A DNA stretch of 64,000 nucleotides from Loripinus fragilis (taxonomy: Eukaryota > Mollusca > Bivalvia > Lucinida > Lucinidae), in the NCBI GenBank assembly GCA_964019695.1, contig OZ026515.1:145503152-145567151 (forward strand), given 5' to 3'. Shown piece after piece: positions 10,627 through 21,844 of this stretch (position 1 is the first letter of the stretch; every line of letters starts with the position of its first letter). Under the pieces are notes generated by a model. The model saw nothing but the letters and a program-made list of their open reading frames with translations. It was not told the origin of the DNA and searched no databases. The translations under genes and the position numbers were made by a program.

Positions 10627-11751
10627 TCTACTGGGACCAGTCAGTGCTGATTTCACTATCATGCCTGTAAAAGATCAAGTAACCTACAGATGCTAGTTCC
10701 ATTATGCGAACATGAGATTATATAAATCATTGACCGCCATATAGGTTTGCTTGTGAAAAAAATGGATTTTATGAAGAAATTGACGATTTATTGCTACAAC
10801 GACGATGACAATGATCTCATTACAACGAAAAAATAATTTTTCCTTTTTAAATGAGGGCTTGCCTAGTCTAAAACAGCATGTGCACCTTGTATGTTGGGAA
10901 CACCTCCGAATTTGGTAATTTTTATACACTGCACCAAAACCTAGTCATAGACGAACATCAACAATAGTTTTTGAGTCGATCAGTAAGATACTCTTCTGGC
11001 AAAAGAAAGCGGCACCTAGCGCCATACACTGAAGAACTTTAAAACGCAAAAAATGAAATTAATAAAATTTAATTATTTTTTTGAATTTTCGGCAACAATG
11101 AACATCAACATGTCAGCAAAACATGTTTTAATTTCATGCCAAAATAATAAATAACTTTAGGACAACAGTCTATCGAATAGCAATAACCTTAGATTCTAAA
11201 GTTGCGATTTGAAATTTGTCTAGAAATCAGACGTGATTTAAAGTAATTGTATTAAAATATTTTTATTAAAAAATCTGGATACAAATTACCCTCGAAGCCC
11301 TATAATGTGTCTGGAACTGACGATAGCCAGCCAGAACGCATATCGTCGATGCAAATATCGCTGATACACCCGACGTTAGTTGCCGTCTAAACGTTTGGTC
11401 GTCATTTTTTGTTAACCAGACCTGAATCAATAATTAACTGTCCCTGTAGCCTGATAACGATTTCTGAGGTGCTGTATAGTTGATAACCTTCCCCAAAGGC
11501 CAAGAACTTTTCAAATACTCATTTCATTTTTTTCCATATAAACATATTCTTACTTTGTTGCTCGTCTGTAGTCTGGTGCTAAGTTCTGATAATCATAAAA
11601 CTCCACTGAAGACAATTACATTTATAGACTGGCCATGGACATAACCATTTAGAAAAGAAAAAAATATTATTACAATATTTTACGTGTATTAATGAACATT
11701 TTTATTATCACACTGGTAGCTATTCTATATAGTTGACTGATGGCAATTAGA
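10627..11751. other. Non-coding AT-rich stretch
   Basis: No gene or repeat structure recognised; short open frames lack any known motif. Confidence 0.4.
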
Positions 11752-12224
11752 TTGGCCCACTTCGAATCAAACTTTAGTTCCTACTATAGTAACTAAAGTT
11801 GGATTCGAACATCGATAGTCGCTACTATAGTGACGTCACGAACCTTCTAAAGATCAACGGTGGGTCAGAGCACCGTTACTCTAGTAGCTTGTCTGGTTCC
11901 CCCCTCTAGACCTATCTAGCAAGATGGGTTCAAGATCAATCAATAGCCTCAAAATGTTTTTATTTCACAAAATAAATCCTTGATTTGTTCTAGTTATGGT
12001 CCCTCTCATTTATAATTGCTAATTAGAGTAGCCTGTGCAGTTTATGCACACCCTTTTTGTCTACGATGAAGAATTGAGATGGGACATACATGGCTATTTA
12101 TTTTGTTTACTTGACAACTAATTAAAAGGTTACAACTGTAGCCGTTCGGGTGTAATTGTGCGCATGCATCTATTACGTAAGAACTTTAGTAGGAACTTTA
12201 GTTCGATTCGAAGTGGGCCAATAT
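11752..12224. mobile_element. MITE with inverted ends TTGGCCCACTTCGAATC
   Basis: A 473-bp element. The left end reads TTGGCCCACTTCGAATCA followed by AACTTTAGTTCCTAC; the right end is the complement with one extra change. Inside, a further inverted motif (CTACTATAGTAACT) lies near the left arm. No coding capacity. A target duplication was not clear. Confidence 0.75.
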
Positions 12225-12344
12225 CGTTCCAATTGCGCCAGATTGTTCATGTTCTGACAATCGTGGCATGATTAATAAAGTTAATAAACTAAAGCTATAG
12301 TGATTTATACATGTTTATGTACAAGCTACTTGTCAAAGAGACAC

Positions 12345-12662
12345 AGAAGTGTATGCGACACACCATGATCCCAAAATATATCCTCACACCAAATTTGGGA
12401 TTCCTAACTCAAATTATATACAGATATGCTCTGGGCTCGACCTTGCTAGAACTGAATGACCTTGAAACAATTATTGACTCGCCAGGGCCCAAGATGTATC
12501 TACATACCAACTACGGAACTGCTACTATAAATAATATGTGCGATCTGCTGTGGGTGCATTTTTTCAAGACCTGGCTCCTGAGATCAAGGTCACAGTGGCT
12601 AAAACAGTATGCGACATTTCATTACCCCAACATATATCCACAAATTGAATTTGGGAGTTAAT
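12345..12662. repeat. Pair of direct repeats about 255 bp apart
   Basis: A segment starting GTATGCGACA recurs (near 12352 and 12609), each followed by a CCAAAATATATCC / CCAACATATATCC-like stretch and ending in TTTGGGA. A long open frame runs through the block but its product has no known motif; it is treated as repeat-derived, not as a gene. Confidence 0.5.
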
Positions 12663-13189
12663 ATGTCATATTATATGAAACATGCTCTTAACACTATGTG
12701 TTGCTTGTTGTCGGTGAGTTGTCTTGTCAATGAATTGTTTTGTTCCCATACACACGACGGTTATGCCAATAGTATGTTATATAAATAGACAACCATGTAG
12801 AGGGTATGACTATTCCGAAACAAATGCTTGCGTCGACAGCGCCACAAGCAACAACGAACTCATTTTTTTTTTCACTATAAAAGTGACAAAAATCATTTAC
12901 ACACGCAAGAAAATACACATAAGCGGCTGCTGGGTGAACAGGGCATATTTTCAAAGCAGGATAACCCTTCTTTTTTGGGGGTATATGTCAATTGACGCAT
13001 ACGTAAGAAATGTTATTAGCTATGCTTGATATGACCTTTAAACATCAATTAGTAATAAGAATGCTCAAATCTACAATAGTAAATTTGCGTGTGTGTTTAA
13101 TGATGGTAGGGATGTGGGGTTGCTAGGAACAGCCCCCTAGACCGGCAAATTATTTAAAAACACATGCAGTTTTCTCCTGTAGTTTTCTG

Positions 13190-13914
13190 TTCTTAAGAGA
13201 GGATTGGCGAAGCTCAACTGCGCCAGAAGAGAGACTATGCCTTAAGTTATTTGAAAGGTCATACAAACTTGGGGATGTTGTCTATTTAGAGGAATCCTTA
13301 AATGAAATCAGCGTGAGCCGCAAATTGAGACCTCCTGGGGCAGGACCATTCCTTATTATAGGATACCGTCCTCCAGTCTATACCATCCAAGGGAGGCGCA
13401 GTTTACATTCGGTCCATCTTGATCGGCTGAAAGCATGTCAATATGCTTATTTTCCTCTATGGTTGCAGAAGAGAGACACGAGATTCTCGATACTCAGACC
13501 TCTGTTCCAATGTTTGAGGAGGATGGTCATGATATGGAGCCTGATGAGCTTGTTCAGGATGACTCCCAGGGTGATAAACCGTTTGATTCTGATCAGACCC
13601 TACCATACATGCTGGGAGATGATCCTGACTTGACGTTACCGTATGTGTTTGGGGATGATTCCATTTCTGTCCCTGATAGTGACTCTGCATGTGACAACGA
13701 GGGCCAGCGATTAAATTCCACTGGCGGCTCAAATACCCCCACTGATGGCGTTATTGTGACTCAGCCATTAGGGATCACCCAAACCTCACGAACAGGAAGA
13801 AAATTCAGCTACCCGCGCGTTTCCGAGACTGATTCGGGCATCTATCTTGGTGGGTTACCTATTAGCCTTAAGTGGTTGTATGTTCTTATCAATGTGGTTG
13901 TCCGAAATCTCTGA
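13190..13914 (+). pseudogene. Ty3/Gypsy integrase C-terminus and pol tail (degenerate)
   Basis: The first part reads GEAQLRQKRDYAL in one frame, then shifts to SYKLGDVVYL and VSRKLRPPGAGPFLI (the GPF motif of the integrase C-terminal domain) and VHLDRLKACQ. A second frameshift near 13435-13480 leads into an acidic tail with two TLPY..GDD motifs and ends near SRTGRKFSYP. The start of integrase, RT and protease are missing here. It is a relic of a Gypsy element lying just upstream of the full LTR insertion. Confidence 0.75.
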
Positions 13915-13920
13915 CACAAA

Positions 13921-15479
13921 CATCTGATGTTGGGCCTTATGGGAAGTCATACTAGCCCTTTGTAGTTGTATGGCTCCAATTGGACCAATTACCAGATTTA
14001 ATTGCAACTTGACAGTGTCATATTGGCCTTTGGGTTGTATGGCTACTGTCAAAGTATCAATTCAGCGTCGTAGTTGGCAGTACGGCATATTAGCCCTTTA
14101 AGATTGTATGCCCATTGTGAATTGTGACGCTGAGGCAAATATTTTTGATGTCAGATTTATAAGTGACGCATTGAGTCTTGCCCAGATTTCCTGGTATTTG
14201 TCCGTATATATTAGCCCTTTGTAGTTGTATGGCCATTGCTGGGTATACAGGCGATATCTATCTGCCGAGTCTGGACGTGTGAGTGTAATGTGCATATCAG
14301 TAGTTTAGCTGCGACGAGTCTTGAATGGTTTTTATTTGTCCTTTGAGATCGTCAGACCTTCGAGATGGCGTTGTAACTGAAATTTTGACTCTTGGAATTT
14401 ACTACTTACAGGTCAATCTGCGTCGGTCTGACGTCAATTACACCGCCATGACGTTACCTTGAGTGGTTAATATTAGTCCTTTGAGATTGTATGACCATTT
14501 ATTCTAGTGATGGCATAACGCTGCTAACATATCTTGTTTTTCGATGATACATGATGGCCGATATGACTATTGCAAGACTGGACATGCAACTCTTTCAAAA
14601 TTGAGTCTGAGAATCGCAATCAGTAATATAACCACACTGTGACATATTATTGGATGCTATATTCAGGCACACTTCAAGTCTGGATACTTGATGTCATTTT
14701 TGTGCTTGTCCATATTAATCCTTTGTGGTTGCATGGCTGGTATGATTGTGGCATTAAGGTCCTCGTGTAGCTGATTTTATGTTTTAATCTCTTCCGCTCA
14801 AATATCTGATTGGCAAAATTTAAGCGATTGTGCCATAATTTGACATGTAATTGCTGAGGAGTCATAATTACCTTACCATTTTGTCAGGTCTCCTTTTAGC
14901 CCCTAGCTGTTGAAGAAGCTTTATACAAATGTGGGCCGTGGATAGGAAATATTGGGACTCATCAGTACATTTTGTTCTGTTTTTTTTTCTTTAGCTCTGA
15001 CAGTCTGTGTGTTGGGACCCTTTTCCTTTGTTTCTTCACAATATGTTAATTGATTTGGTTGTTTCCCTGTGATGATACATTGTAATAGTAAGGTAACCAC
15101 CACACGAGCTAAACAAATATTGTGTTTTTACAACAGCAGAATCTGGGTTGAAGATTTGGCTAGTAAAATGAATTAAAACCTCCCCTTTGTGGCTTCTGTT
15201 GCTGCCCATTCTAATGTGATGGCTCTGTTGTTGTTGATTCATTGTTTAATGTTGCTCCAATTGTTTGTAGCGGCTTGTGTTATGTCCTTAATTTGTTATG
15301 CAGTACTTTGAGTAATTTCTAGGTTTGAAATGATCTCGGGGAGGATGAGAGAGATGGTTGCTTTACTTTAATTGTCTTCTTGACGCCATTTGGCTGTTTG
15401 TGTTCTGGGTCTCTTACTCACAGTACTGTGGCATTCGGGAAAGTCCGCCACAATTCGAGAATCGATTCATGGCTCCGGT
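13921..15479. repeat. Non-coding stretch with an irregular array of a TTAGCCCTTTG..GTTGTATGGC motif
   Basis: The motif recurs near 13952, 14023, 14089, 14210, 14336 (weak), 14470 and 14694, with spacing of about 66 to 224 bp. No gene is supported. The stretch may include the LTR of the Gypsy relic that ends at 13914, but no second LTR was found to prove this. Confidence 0.5.
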
Positions 15480-15484
15480 GTATG
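15480..15484. other. 5-bp target site duplication, left (GTATG)
   Basis: GTATG directly before the TG of the 5' LTR; the same five bases follow the 3' LTR at 23869-23873. Confidence 0.9.
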
Positions 15485-17981
15485 TGTTACGATGCAGAAT
15501 AGATGGAACAACAGAATCAGTGATGGTTGCGTATACGCACAAATACGCAAAGGTTTAGGTATGCACCTGGTCACCTATTCGAACCATGATACGGTACCTT
15601 TTCTACTAATAGTCCCAATAAAAGGTCGGTTTGTCTGAGATGGAATTCATTGTGTCTATATTTATCAACGCTTGCACGATTTTGTTACTTTTCTTGAATA
15701 TCTTGGAGATCTTGTGCATTTTTCACTATATAAAGGATGGAATTTCCCATTCTTGTTAGGGGACATTTTAAACATACCTTTGAAAGGTTCGATATAGCTA
15801 TTTATTATTATGAAAGGTACGTGAAGTTATATATATTTTTACTGTGCTGAAATTGTACATGACAGGGCTATGGCGATTCGTGTTATTGCATTGAATCGCG
15901 ATGTCTCTAGCATGTCACATTGTATTGAAATAATAAGTCACTCGTTTTCTATTTTGTCCTCTGTTGAATCGGCCAGCATTCCGTGTACGAGTTCTATCGG
16001 GTGTTATCAATAACGTCCCGTTTATTCGGTGAAAATAGCAATTGTAACGCACTTGCGTATGAAGCTACGCACATGCGTAGTGCCTAAAAATCTGCTGGGA
16101 CCATTCTTGCGGCTATAGTAAAAGCTGTCCAGATGGACTCGTCGGGTTATTTCGGCCAAAAGTATTCACAGGCCATGTCGGGCCTGCACATAAAACTATA
16201 ATGGTATGCTGAAAGATTTACCAGGGACCGATAGGTGAAAAACAATTTTAGCAGCTAGATTTTAAGTTGTTGTGATTTTATATGGCGTTGTTGGAAAGAC
16301 GATTTAACTGCCAGTGATAGTCGACTTTCTGTAGCGACCTGTATGTGTCACCTCGAGTTATATCTGACGCATATAAGAATAAGGGTTAGGTGCATACACT
16401 ACATCACACTTACATGAATAAGGTGATAGCTGACATGTATGTTTAGAGATTAGGTAGGTGTAATGTTACACCAAAATAAATGTAAAAAATATTGTAGTTT
16501 TTACACACATAAAACAGCAGAATGTAATCTCTCAATATTGATGTAAATATGTTTGACGAGAGGTCATAATTAGTTGTTTACAACTGATACGTTATACATG
16601 TACGAAATTAGCGCGTGGGCAGGGTGATGTCCGAAGTAAACGTCCAAACGTTATGTCGGCACCACACTGTTCAACGTTTTCCTGGAATTTTAAGAGAATT
16701 GGTATCAGTATTTGTAAACCTCGAAACTATCTAGATAACGTGACCTTGAAGGGAAAAAGGGCCACGGGATCTTGATGTTTTGGCTGCGATAGCGTCTCAA
16801 CCAGGGTGACGTTACGACAGTGTATTGGAAATTTTGTTACACATGGGTTTGTTTGTTTGGCATAAGAGGTATTGTTTAGCGCTGACATAGGCCAGTCACT
16901 AAAAATACTTCTCTATTATATAATTCTGAGTGTGGATATTTAGAAGAGCCAATCCATCCTAACCGCATGGGAGCCGTTAGCCGTACACCCACGGGTGAGG
17001 GCTAATTGCGCGCTTATAGGGTTAGGCTGTAATTTAAAAAAGTAAGACCACTGAAATTATTTCTATTTTGTGAACTTCGAACGAACAACTCCATTATTGA
17101 CGCAACATAGTGATTCTGAGATTCTAAAAGTAGATTGTTTTTTGCAGAATCGTCTCTTGTGTCCCCTCCTACGTTGGAGGCTGAGTATTGGTGAGCCGAA
17201 TGATTGATACCTGAGGGCACTTATTAGCTGTCCCCCTCGGGCCACGAACAGCGTGGATCAAGCCCCAATTTTTATGTCCAACCACGTAGAATAGCCTGAG
17301 TTGGGAGCCAACCGGCTGGAATTGTTATAAGTGAGTCTGACATCCCAACGTGGGGATACGATCAGGAACCATTGTATAGGAAGAACCACTTATACTAATA
17401 TTGACGTCTAGAAAGACGATCAACATTACGCGCAAGAAATTATATGTGAAACCGGTGACGACCAAAGTAAAGGATCGATCACCTCAGCGTCGATTGTCTG
17501 AAGTAGACAACGTGCGGCTAAGCAGACATAGTGTTCGCGAGACGCGTGAAATATCAACAGTTATAGTGTTCGCGGGACGCGTATAATCTCAAGATTTCTC
17601 GTCAATGCGAGAACTGAAATATTAAAGGACCCAATTTTTTTTCTCTGAGAACTTAATTTATATGTGAATCATATTCTTTACGTCTTTTATTTCTGGCTAG
17701 TTGACGTACATCTAGAGCAGGACACTCTAAGATTGATTCTAATTGAAATGATCTTAGAGTGGCAACTTGCCCTAGTATAGGATGGTCAATTAGCCAGAAA
17801 TAACAGCGTAGGTGGTGTCATTGTATATTAATGTGTTGTGGATGTTTTCTTAGTACATAAAGTACTGAAAAGTTTTTGCTAGTTGTGTGCATTATTTTTC
17901 CCTGGTAGCATCGTCATCGCATAAAGGAATTTTCCAATAAAATTTCCCCTCTGCCTTCCTGACCGGCTTTATGTCATAACA
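15485..17981 (+). repeat. 5' long terminal repeat (2497 bp)
   Basis: Matches 21845-23868 along its length. A TATATAAA box at 15727-15734 is the likely core promoter and AATAAA at 17936-17941 a likely polyadenylation signal. It has about 473 bp (roughly 17447-17921) that the 3' LTR lacks; this extra part includes an inverted repeat (TTATTTCTGGCTAGTTGA near 17687, complement ending near 17803) and two GTTCGCG.GACGCGT motifs. Confidence 0.93.
15727..15734 (+). promoter_or_regulatory. TATA box of the LTR promoter
   Basis: TATATAAA about 240 bp into the 5' LTR; the same box is at 22087-22094 in the 3' LTR. No other consensus promoter was evident in the LTR. Confidence 0.5.
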
Positions 17982-17982
17982 A

Positions 17983-18000
17983 TGGTGTCAGAAGTGGGAT
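17983..18000 (+). other. Primer binding site, complementary to tRNA-Leu
   Basis: TGGTGTCAGAAGTGGGAT begins one base after the LTR end. It is complementary to the conserved 3' end of animal tRNA-Leu (…CCCACTTCTGACACCA), including the CCA. Known bivalve Gypsy elements of the Steamer type also use tRNA-Leu. Confidence 0.85.
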
Positions 18001-18810
18001 TTTTGAGGTTTTATTGGCAAATTTCTCTGCTGTGACGTTGCTACGGGCGCACACTAGTAGTTTTTTTTCACAAGAAAGGTTGTGAGTGTCAACACACAGT
18101 ACTGATTGCATGCGTTCCCCTGTGATGAAGTGCGACACATGTAAATAAGTCATCACATAACATTCTGAGGGGAGCCATACTTTCTTGTTCTGTGGATTGC
18201 CAGTAGGGTATAAAACACAAGGAAAATTTGTCAGAATTTAATTATTAGACTTGTCCACCTTTATTTGACCCATATAATTGTGTATTGGCTTATGCCCTGT
18301 ATTCCTATTAATTAAGGATACTGATGTGCAAAATTTCATATCGTTTGAGGGTACTAATAATTTAAATCACCTCAGTGACGTCATAGTGTCTGACGCCACT
18401 CAATTGATTTCTATTATTAGAAGAAGTCCATAGAAAGATTATTTTAGTCAATCATTATGTCTTGCTATGACAAGTGACTGTTGACTTGACTGTAACGCGT
18501 TTATATTAATATCCTGTAGGTATACATTTCTTGACGTAAATACGAGAAATGAATGACGTTTTTTTTAGTCAAATACGTTTAGTGAAGGCCTATTTAAGGT
18601 TGATATATTTTCTAGGCACCTTTCCGTGGTGATCTATTATATGTTGTACTTTACGTTACTCATATGTAACGTCATTAAAATCCCTAGTAAAATTATTAGT
18701 TTACCAGCGCAAACGTTGGTTAGCCCATACCTATTTAAAAGGGACAAAGCGAACCCTTATTTATTTTCAACAGTATAGTTGACTTATACCATTCCCAACA
18801 ATAGGCTAAT

Positions 18811-19975
18811 ATGGATAAACATATTTCATAAGCACGGGAATTAGGATATGAAGGGCAAGAACTAAGGGATTATCTTAAGAGGCAACAAGATTTAGAAAGG
18901 GAGGAAAGGTTGGCCCAAAGGGAATATGAAAGGGAGAAAAGGGAGGCCGATCAAAAAGAGAAAGATCGGGAATTGGAAAAGTTAAGGATTGAGACGGAAA
19001 AAATGAAAATTGATGGCGCGCAAGGATAAGGATAAGGAAATGGAAATGGAAAAATTAAAAATTGAGGCCGAAGTGGAACTAAAAAAAATTGAGGCCGAGA
19101 CCACTTCACATCCCTGGGGGCCCAAAGAGAAAAGTTCAAATCCTAGGAGTCCCAAGCTTCCATACTTTGACGAACATACGGATAAGATGGATAGCTATTT
19201 AACTAGGTTCGAAAGTTATGCCATGTCAAATAAATGGGACCCGTCTATGTGGGCATCATACCTAAGTGCATTATTAAAGGGGCGTGCTTTAGAAGTCTTC
19301 GTTAGGCTTTCAAGAGATGACCAGTCGGATTAAAGTCAGATTAAGGAGGCTCTGCTTACTAATTTCGACCTCACCGAACGATCTTTTCGTAAGAAATTTA
19401 GGGATTGTAGGACCGAGAAATCCGAAACTTTTAGACAATTTAGCGGTAGGCTAGCAAGCTACCTTGATAAATGCTTAGGTTTGGCTAAGGTCGAAAAGAC
19501 CTACGAGGCCGTTTGTGATTTTTTGGCCCGAGACCAGTTCCTTGACTGTTGCAGTCATGAACTCTATTTGTATCTCAAACCTAAGCCGTTTAAAGTCCTG
19601 GGTGAGTTATCACATGAGGCGGATCTGTTCGCGGATGCAAAGGGGGGTGTTCCCTTGTGTATTGCTAAGGGGCAGCATGAAAGTAAAGGAGTAGGTCAAG
19701 CCCAGCCTAAGGTAGAGCCCAATCAAGATCAACGGCCCGTTGTAAAATGCAAGATTTGTGGCAAGCCCCATCCCACCTATAAATGTTGGAATAACCATGA
19801 TAATAAGAAGGTAGCATCGAGTGTTGAATTTGATTCCCAGTATAAGGGAGGAAATTCTAATTGTGGTCAAGATAGGAATGTGGTCGAGTTGACCAACATG
19901 ACAATCGTTATGATTATAATAATTACAAGACCGACCATCAGGTCAATTTTTGTAAAATTGAAAGTTTGGATGTAG
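18811..19975 (+). pseudogene. gag (capsid/nucleocapsid) of the LTR retrotransposon, broken
   Basis: ATG at 18811, followed by a TAA at 18829 and then a charged coiled-coil-like leader (LGYEGQELRDYLKRQQDLER). A frameshift near 19015 leads to the capsid-like part (LPYFDEHTDKMDSYLTRFE, then FRQFSGRLASYLDK), with another stop, TAA, at 19331-19333. A zinc knuckle CKICGKPHPTYKC lies near 19747-19785, with spacing CX2CX3HX4C, one residue shorter than the classic knuckle. The last frame ends at 19975. It would package element RNA if intact; here it is dead. Confidence 0.8.
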
Positions 19976-20066
19976 GAAAAGGTCAGGCTCAGTTTCTCCC
20001 CATTCTTCAACGGGAGGTTTACCCCATAAGGATAGCAAGGGCACTTGTCATTACCCACGGTCAAGG

Positions 20067-20615
20067 TTGCCGACAGCGATTGGTACCGTAAATGGTAAAG
20101 AGGTTGGGGTCTTGAGAGACACAGGTTGTACGGGGGTAGTCGTCAGGAGGAGTTTAGTTTCTGATGGTCAGATGTTAAATAAGCAGTCTGGTGTGACTCT
20201 TATTAACAATTATAATCAGAGATGTCCTATGGCCCGTATTAATATTGATTGTTCATTTTTTAGAGGTACTACGGATGCATTGTGCATTGATGACCCAGCA
20301 CATGACTCAGTCATTGGAAATATTGAGGGGTCCAAATTTCCCGATATGACCCATTTTTCATCAGGGGTAGTCAATAAGAAGGGGTCAACGAATAGGAGAA
20401 AGAATGGAAAGGTCAAGGTAGCAGATAAGTTTATAAGGCAGCACAGGCAAGAATTAGTATTGAAGCAAGCGTCAGATATTAAATTGAAAGAGATTAGAAG
20501 AAGGGTAGAGTCTGGTAGTGTGACTAAAAGTCGCAGTTTCTCAAGTGGTGAAACTAAGTTCATTTGTAGGAATGGTTTAATTTATAGACATTTTAAGAAA
20601 AATGCAAATGTTTAA
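20067..20615 (+). pseudogene. Retropepsin-like protease joined to start of integrase
   Basis: Residues 1-40 hold the protease active-site region, with RDTGCTGVVV in place of the usual DTGA/S. HDSVIGNI follows at about residues 72-79, a form common in Gypsy proteases. From about residue 105 the frame passes directly into the spacer and N-terminal part of integrase (KLKEIRRRVESG, then FICRNGLIYRHF). In complete relatives RT and RNase H lie between these, so this is an internal deletion. The frame stops at 20615 while integrase homology continues. Confidence 0.75.
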
Positions 20616-20815
20616 CTTCAATTAGTAGTTCCATCTTGTTTGACGCATAGCGTTATAAGTTTAGCCCATGAATCACGAAAGGTGGTAAATCACAGAGGCA
20701 GAAAGGAAACTATATCTAAGGTCTTAGATGAATTTTATTGGCCCGGTGTTTGTAGAGAGGTAACTCAATTTTGTAGATCTTGAACCACTTGTCAAAGGAC
20801 AAATCATAATATAAA
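20616..20815 (+). pseudogene. Integrase N-terminal zinc-binding segment, with stop
   Basis: After the TAA at 20613-20615 the translation continues with HESRKVVNHRGRKETISK and DEFYWPGVCREVTQFCRS, then a TGA where the first cysteine of the H2C2 finger is expected, then TTCQ. The DDE catalytic core that should follow is missing. Confidence 0.7.
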
Positions 20816-21309
20816 GGTCGCAAGTACTCATTGTTGTAGTGTACCCCAGAGAAACATATCCTCTAAGGAGGCAGTAGTTAGCCATACAAGACGGACTGAA
20901 AGCCAGACAGAACAACGACGTTCATATGGTAGTGGTAGACGTTGCCCAATACCATATTATTGGCGCAATATGACAGTGACTGACAGCAGTAGTCCGTATT
21001 AGTATTAAAGGTGTGCGATAGTGTAATGACCCAATTGTCTCGGATTGTTGACCTATATTTTAGCTATGATAGCAAAGTAATAGTCACAGAGGTGTACTAT
21101 AGGCGTGAGGAGTCACGGAATTTATTTTAGTCATGACGTATGACGGTTGACGTGAGCAAGTCACGATAATATATAATTTTGTAATAGAGGTTGGCCTCAA
21201 CGTGAAGAGTCACGTTAATTTATTTGAGCAAAGATTGTATTATGGTGGAAGTTATTAATAGGGATACTTAGCATAACAATGCGTAACCTGTGGATCTTTG
21301 CAAAAGGTA
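20816..21309. other. Non-coding internal sequence of the LTR element
   Basis: No continuing integrase homology and no other coding feature seen. Several GTCACG/CACGTTAA-like motifs occur in the last 200 bp. Confidence 0.45.
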
Positions 21310-21593
21310 TTGGCTATTTAAAGGTTTAAGCCCTCCAGTAAAATATTTTACTGACCGTTCCAAGGCGGTACTTCTTTTGTGGATCTTTTATGTTTTTGTT
21401 CTGTCTTGTGTTTGCTATGTTTTGTGCGCGTCTGTTTATATGTGCTTTGTGGTCACCTGCTGGGAAAGGGCTGACCTCTTGGCTCTCGTTTGTGGTGTCT
21501 TCTGTGAGTTTGTCACTTTCCCATTGGTATCCTGGGTCAGGTGTGGTACTTGATTGTATCGATTCCTGATCTTTGCACCATTACTTACTTTTA
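21310..21593 (+). repeat. Dispersed repeat R1, copy B (inside the LTR element)
   Basis: Close match to 7577-7860 over almost its whole length, from GGTTTAAGCCCTCCAG to TTACTTACTTTTA. It lies in the non-coding end of the retrotransposon, so either R1 inserted there or the element carries R1 as a captured part. Confidence 0.75.
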
Positions 21594-21829
21594 TGTGGAA
21601 AAGTTAAAGGGGTACAACCCCATATTTATGTGTTGAGCATTAATGCTTCAACAATACAGGTCTAGGATTGTGGCAATCTGAGGACAAGACAATGTGGGGG
21701 CAGACTATCTTTCCAGGTAGTCCGCCATTTAAGTCGCACGTGTATATATGTTGTATTATATATTTATTCTGTATTATTCCTTCTTTTCTACATCCTGTAT
21801 CCTAAGAAAAAGTCATTCCTTTTTCTCCC

Positions 21830-21844
21830 GAAAGGAAGGGCCTT
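21830..21844 (+). other. Polypurine tract before the 3' LTR
   Basis: GAAAGGAAGGG followed by four bases and then the LTR start TGTTAC; in the expected place for plus-strand priming. Confidence 0.65.

Noticed and set aside
12311..12661. 116-codon open frame
   Set aside because: It runs through a direct-repeat block and shows no motif; repeat-derived.
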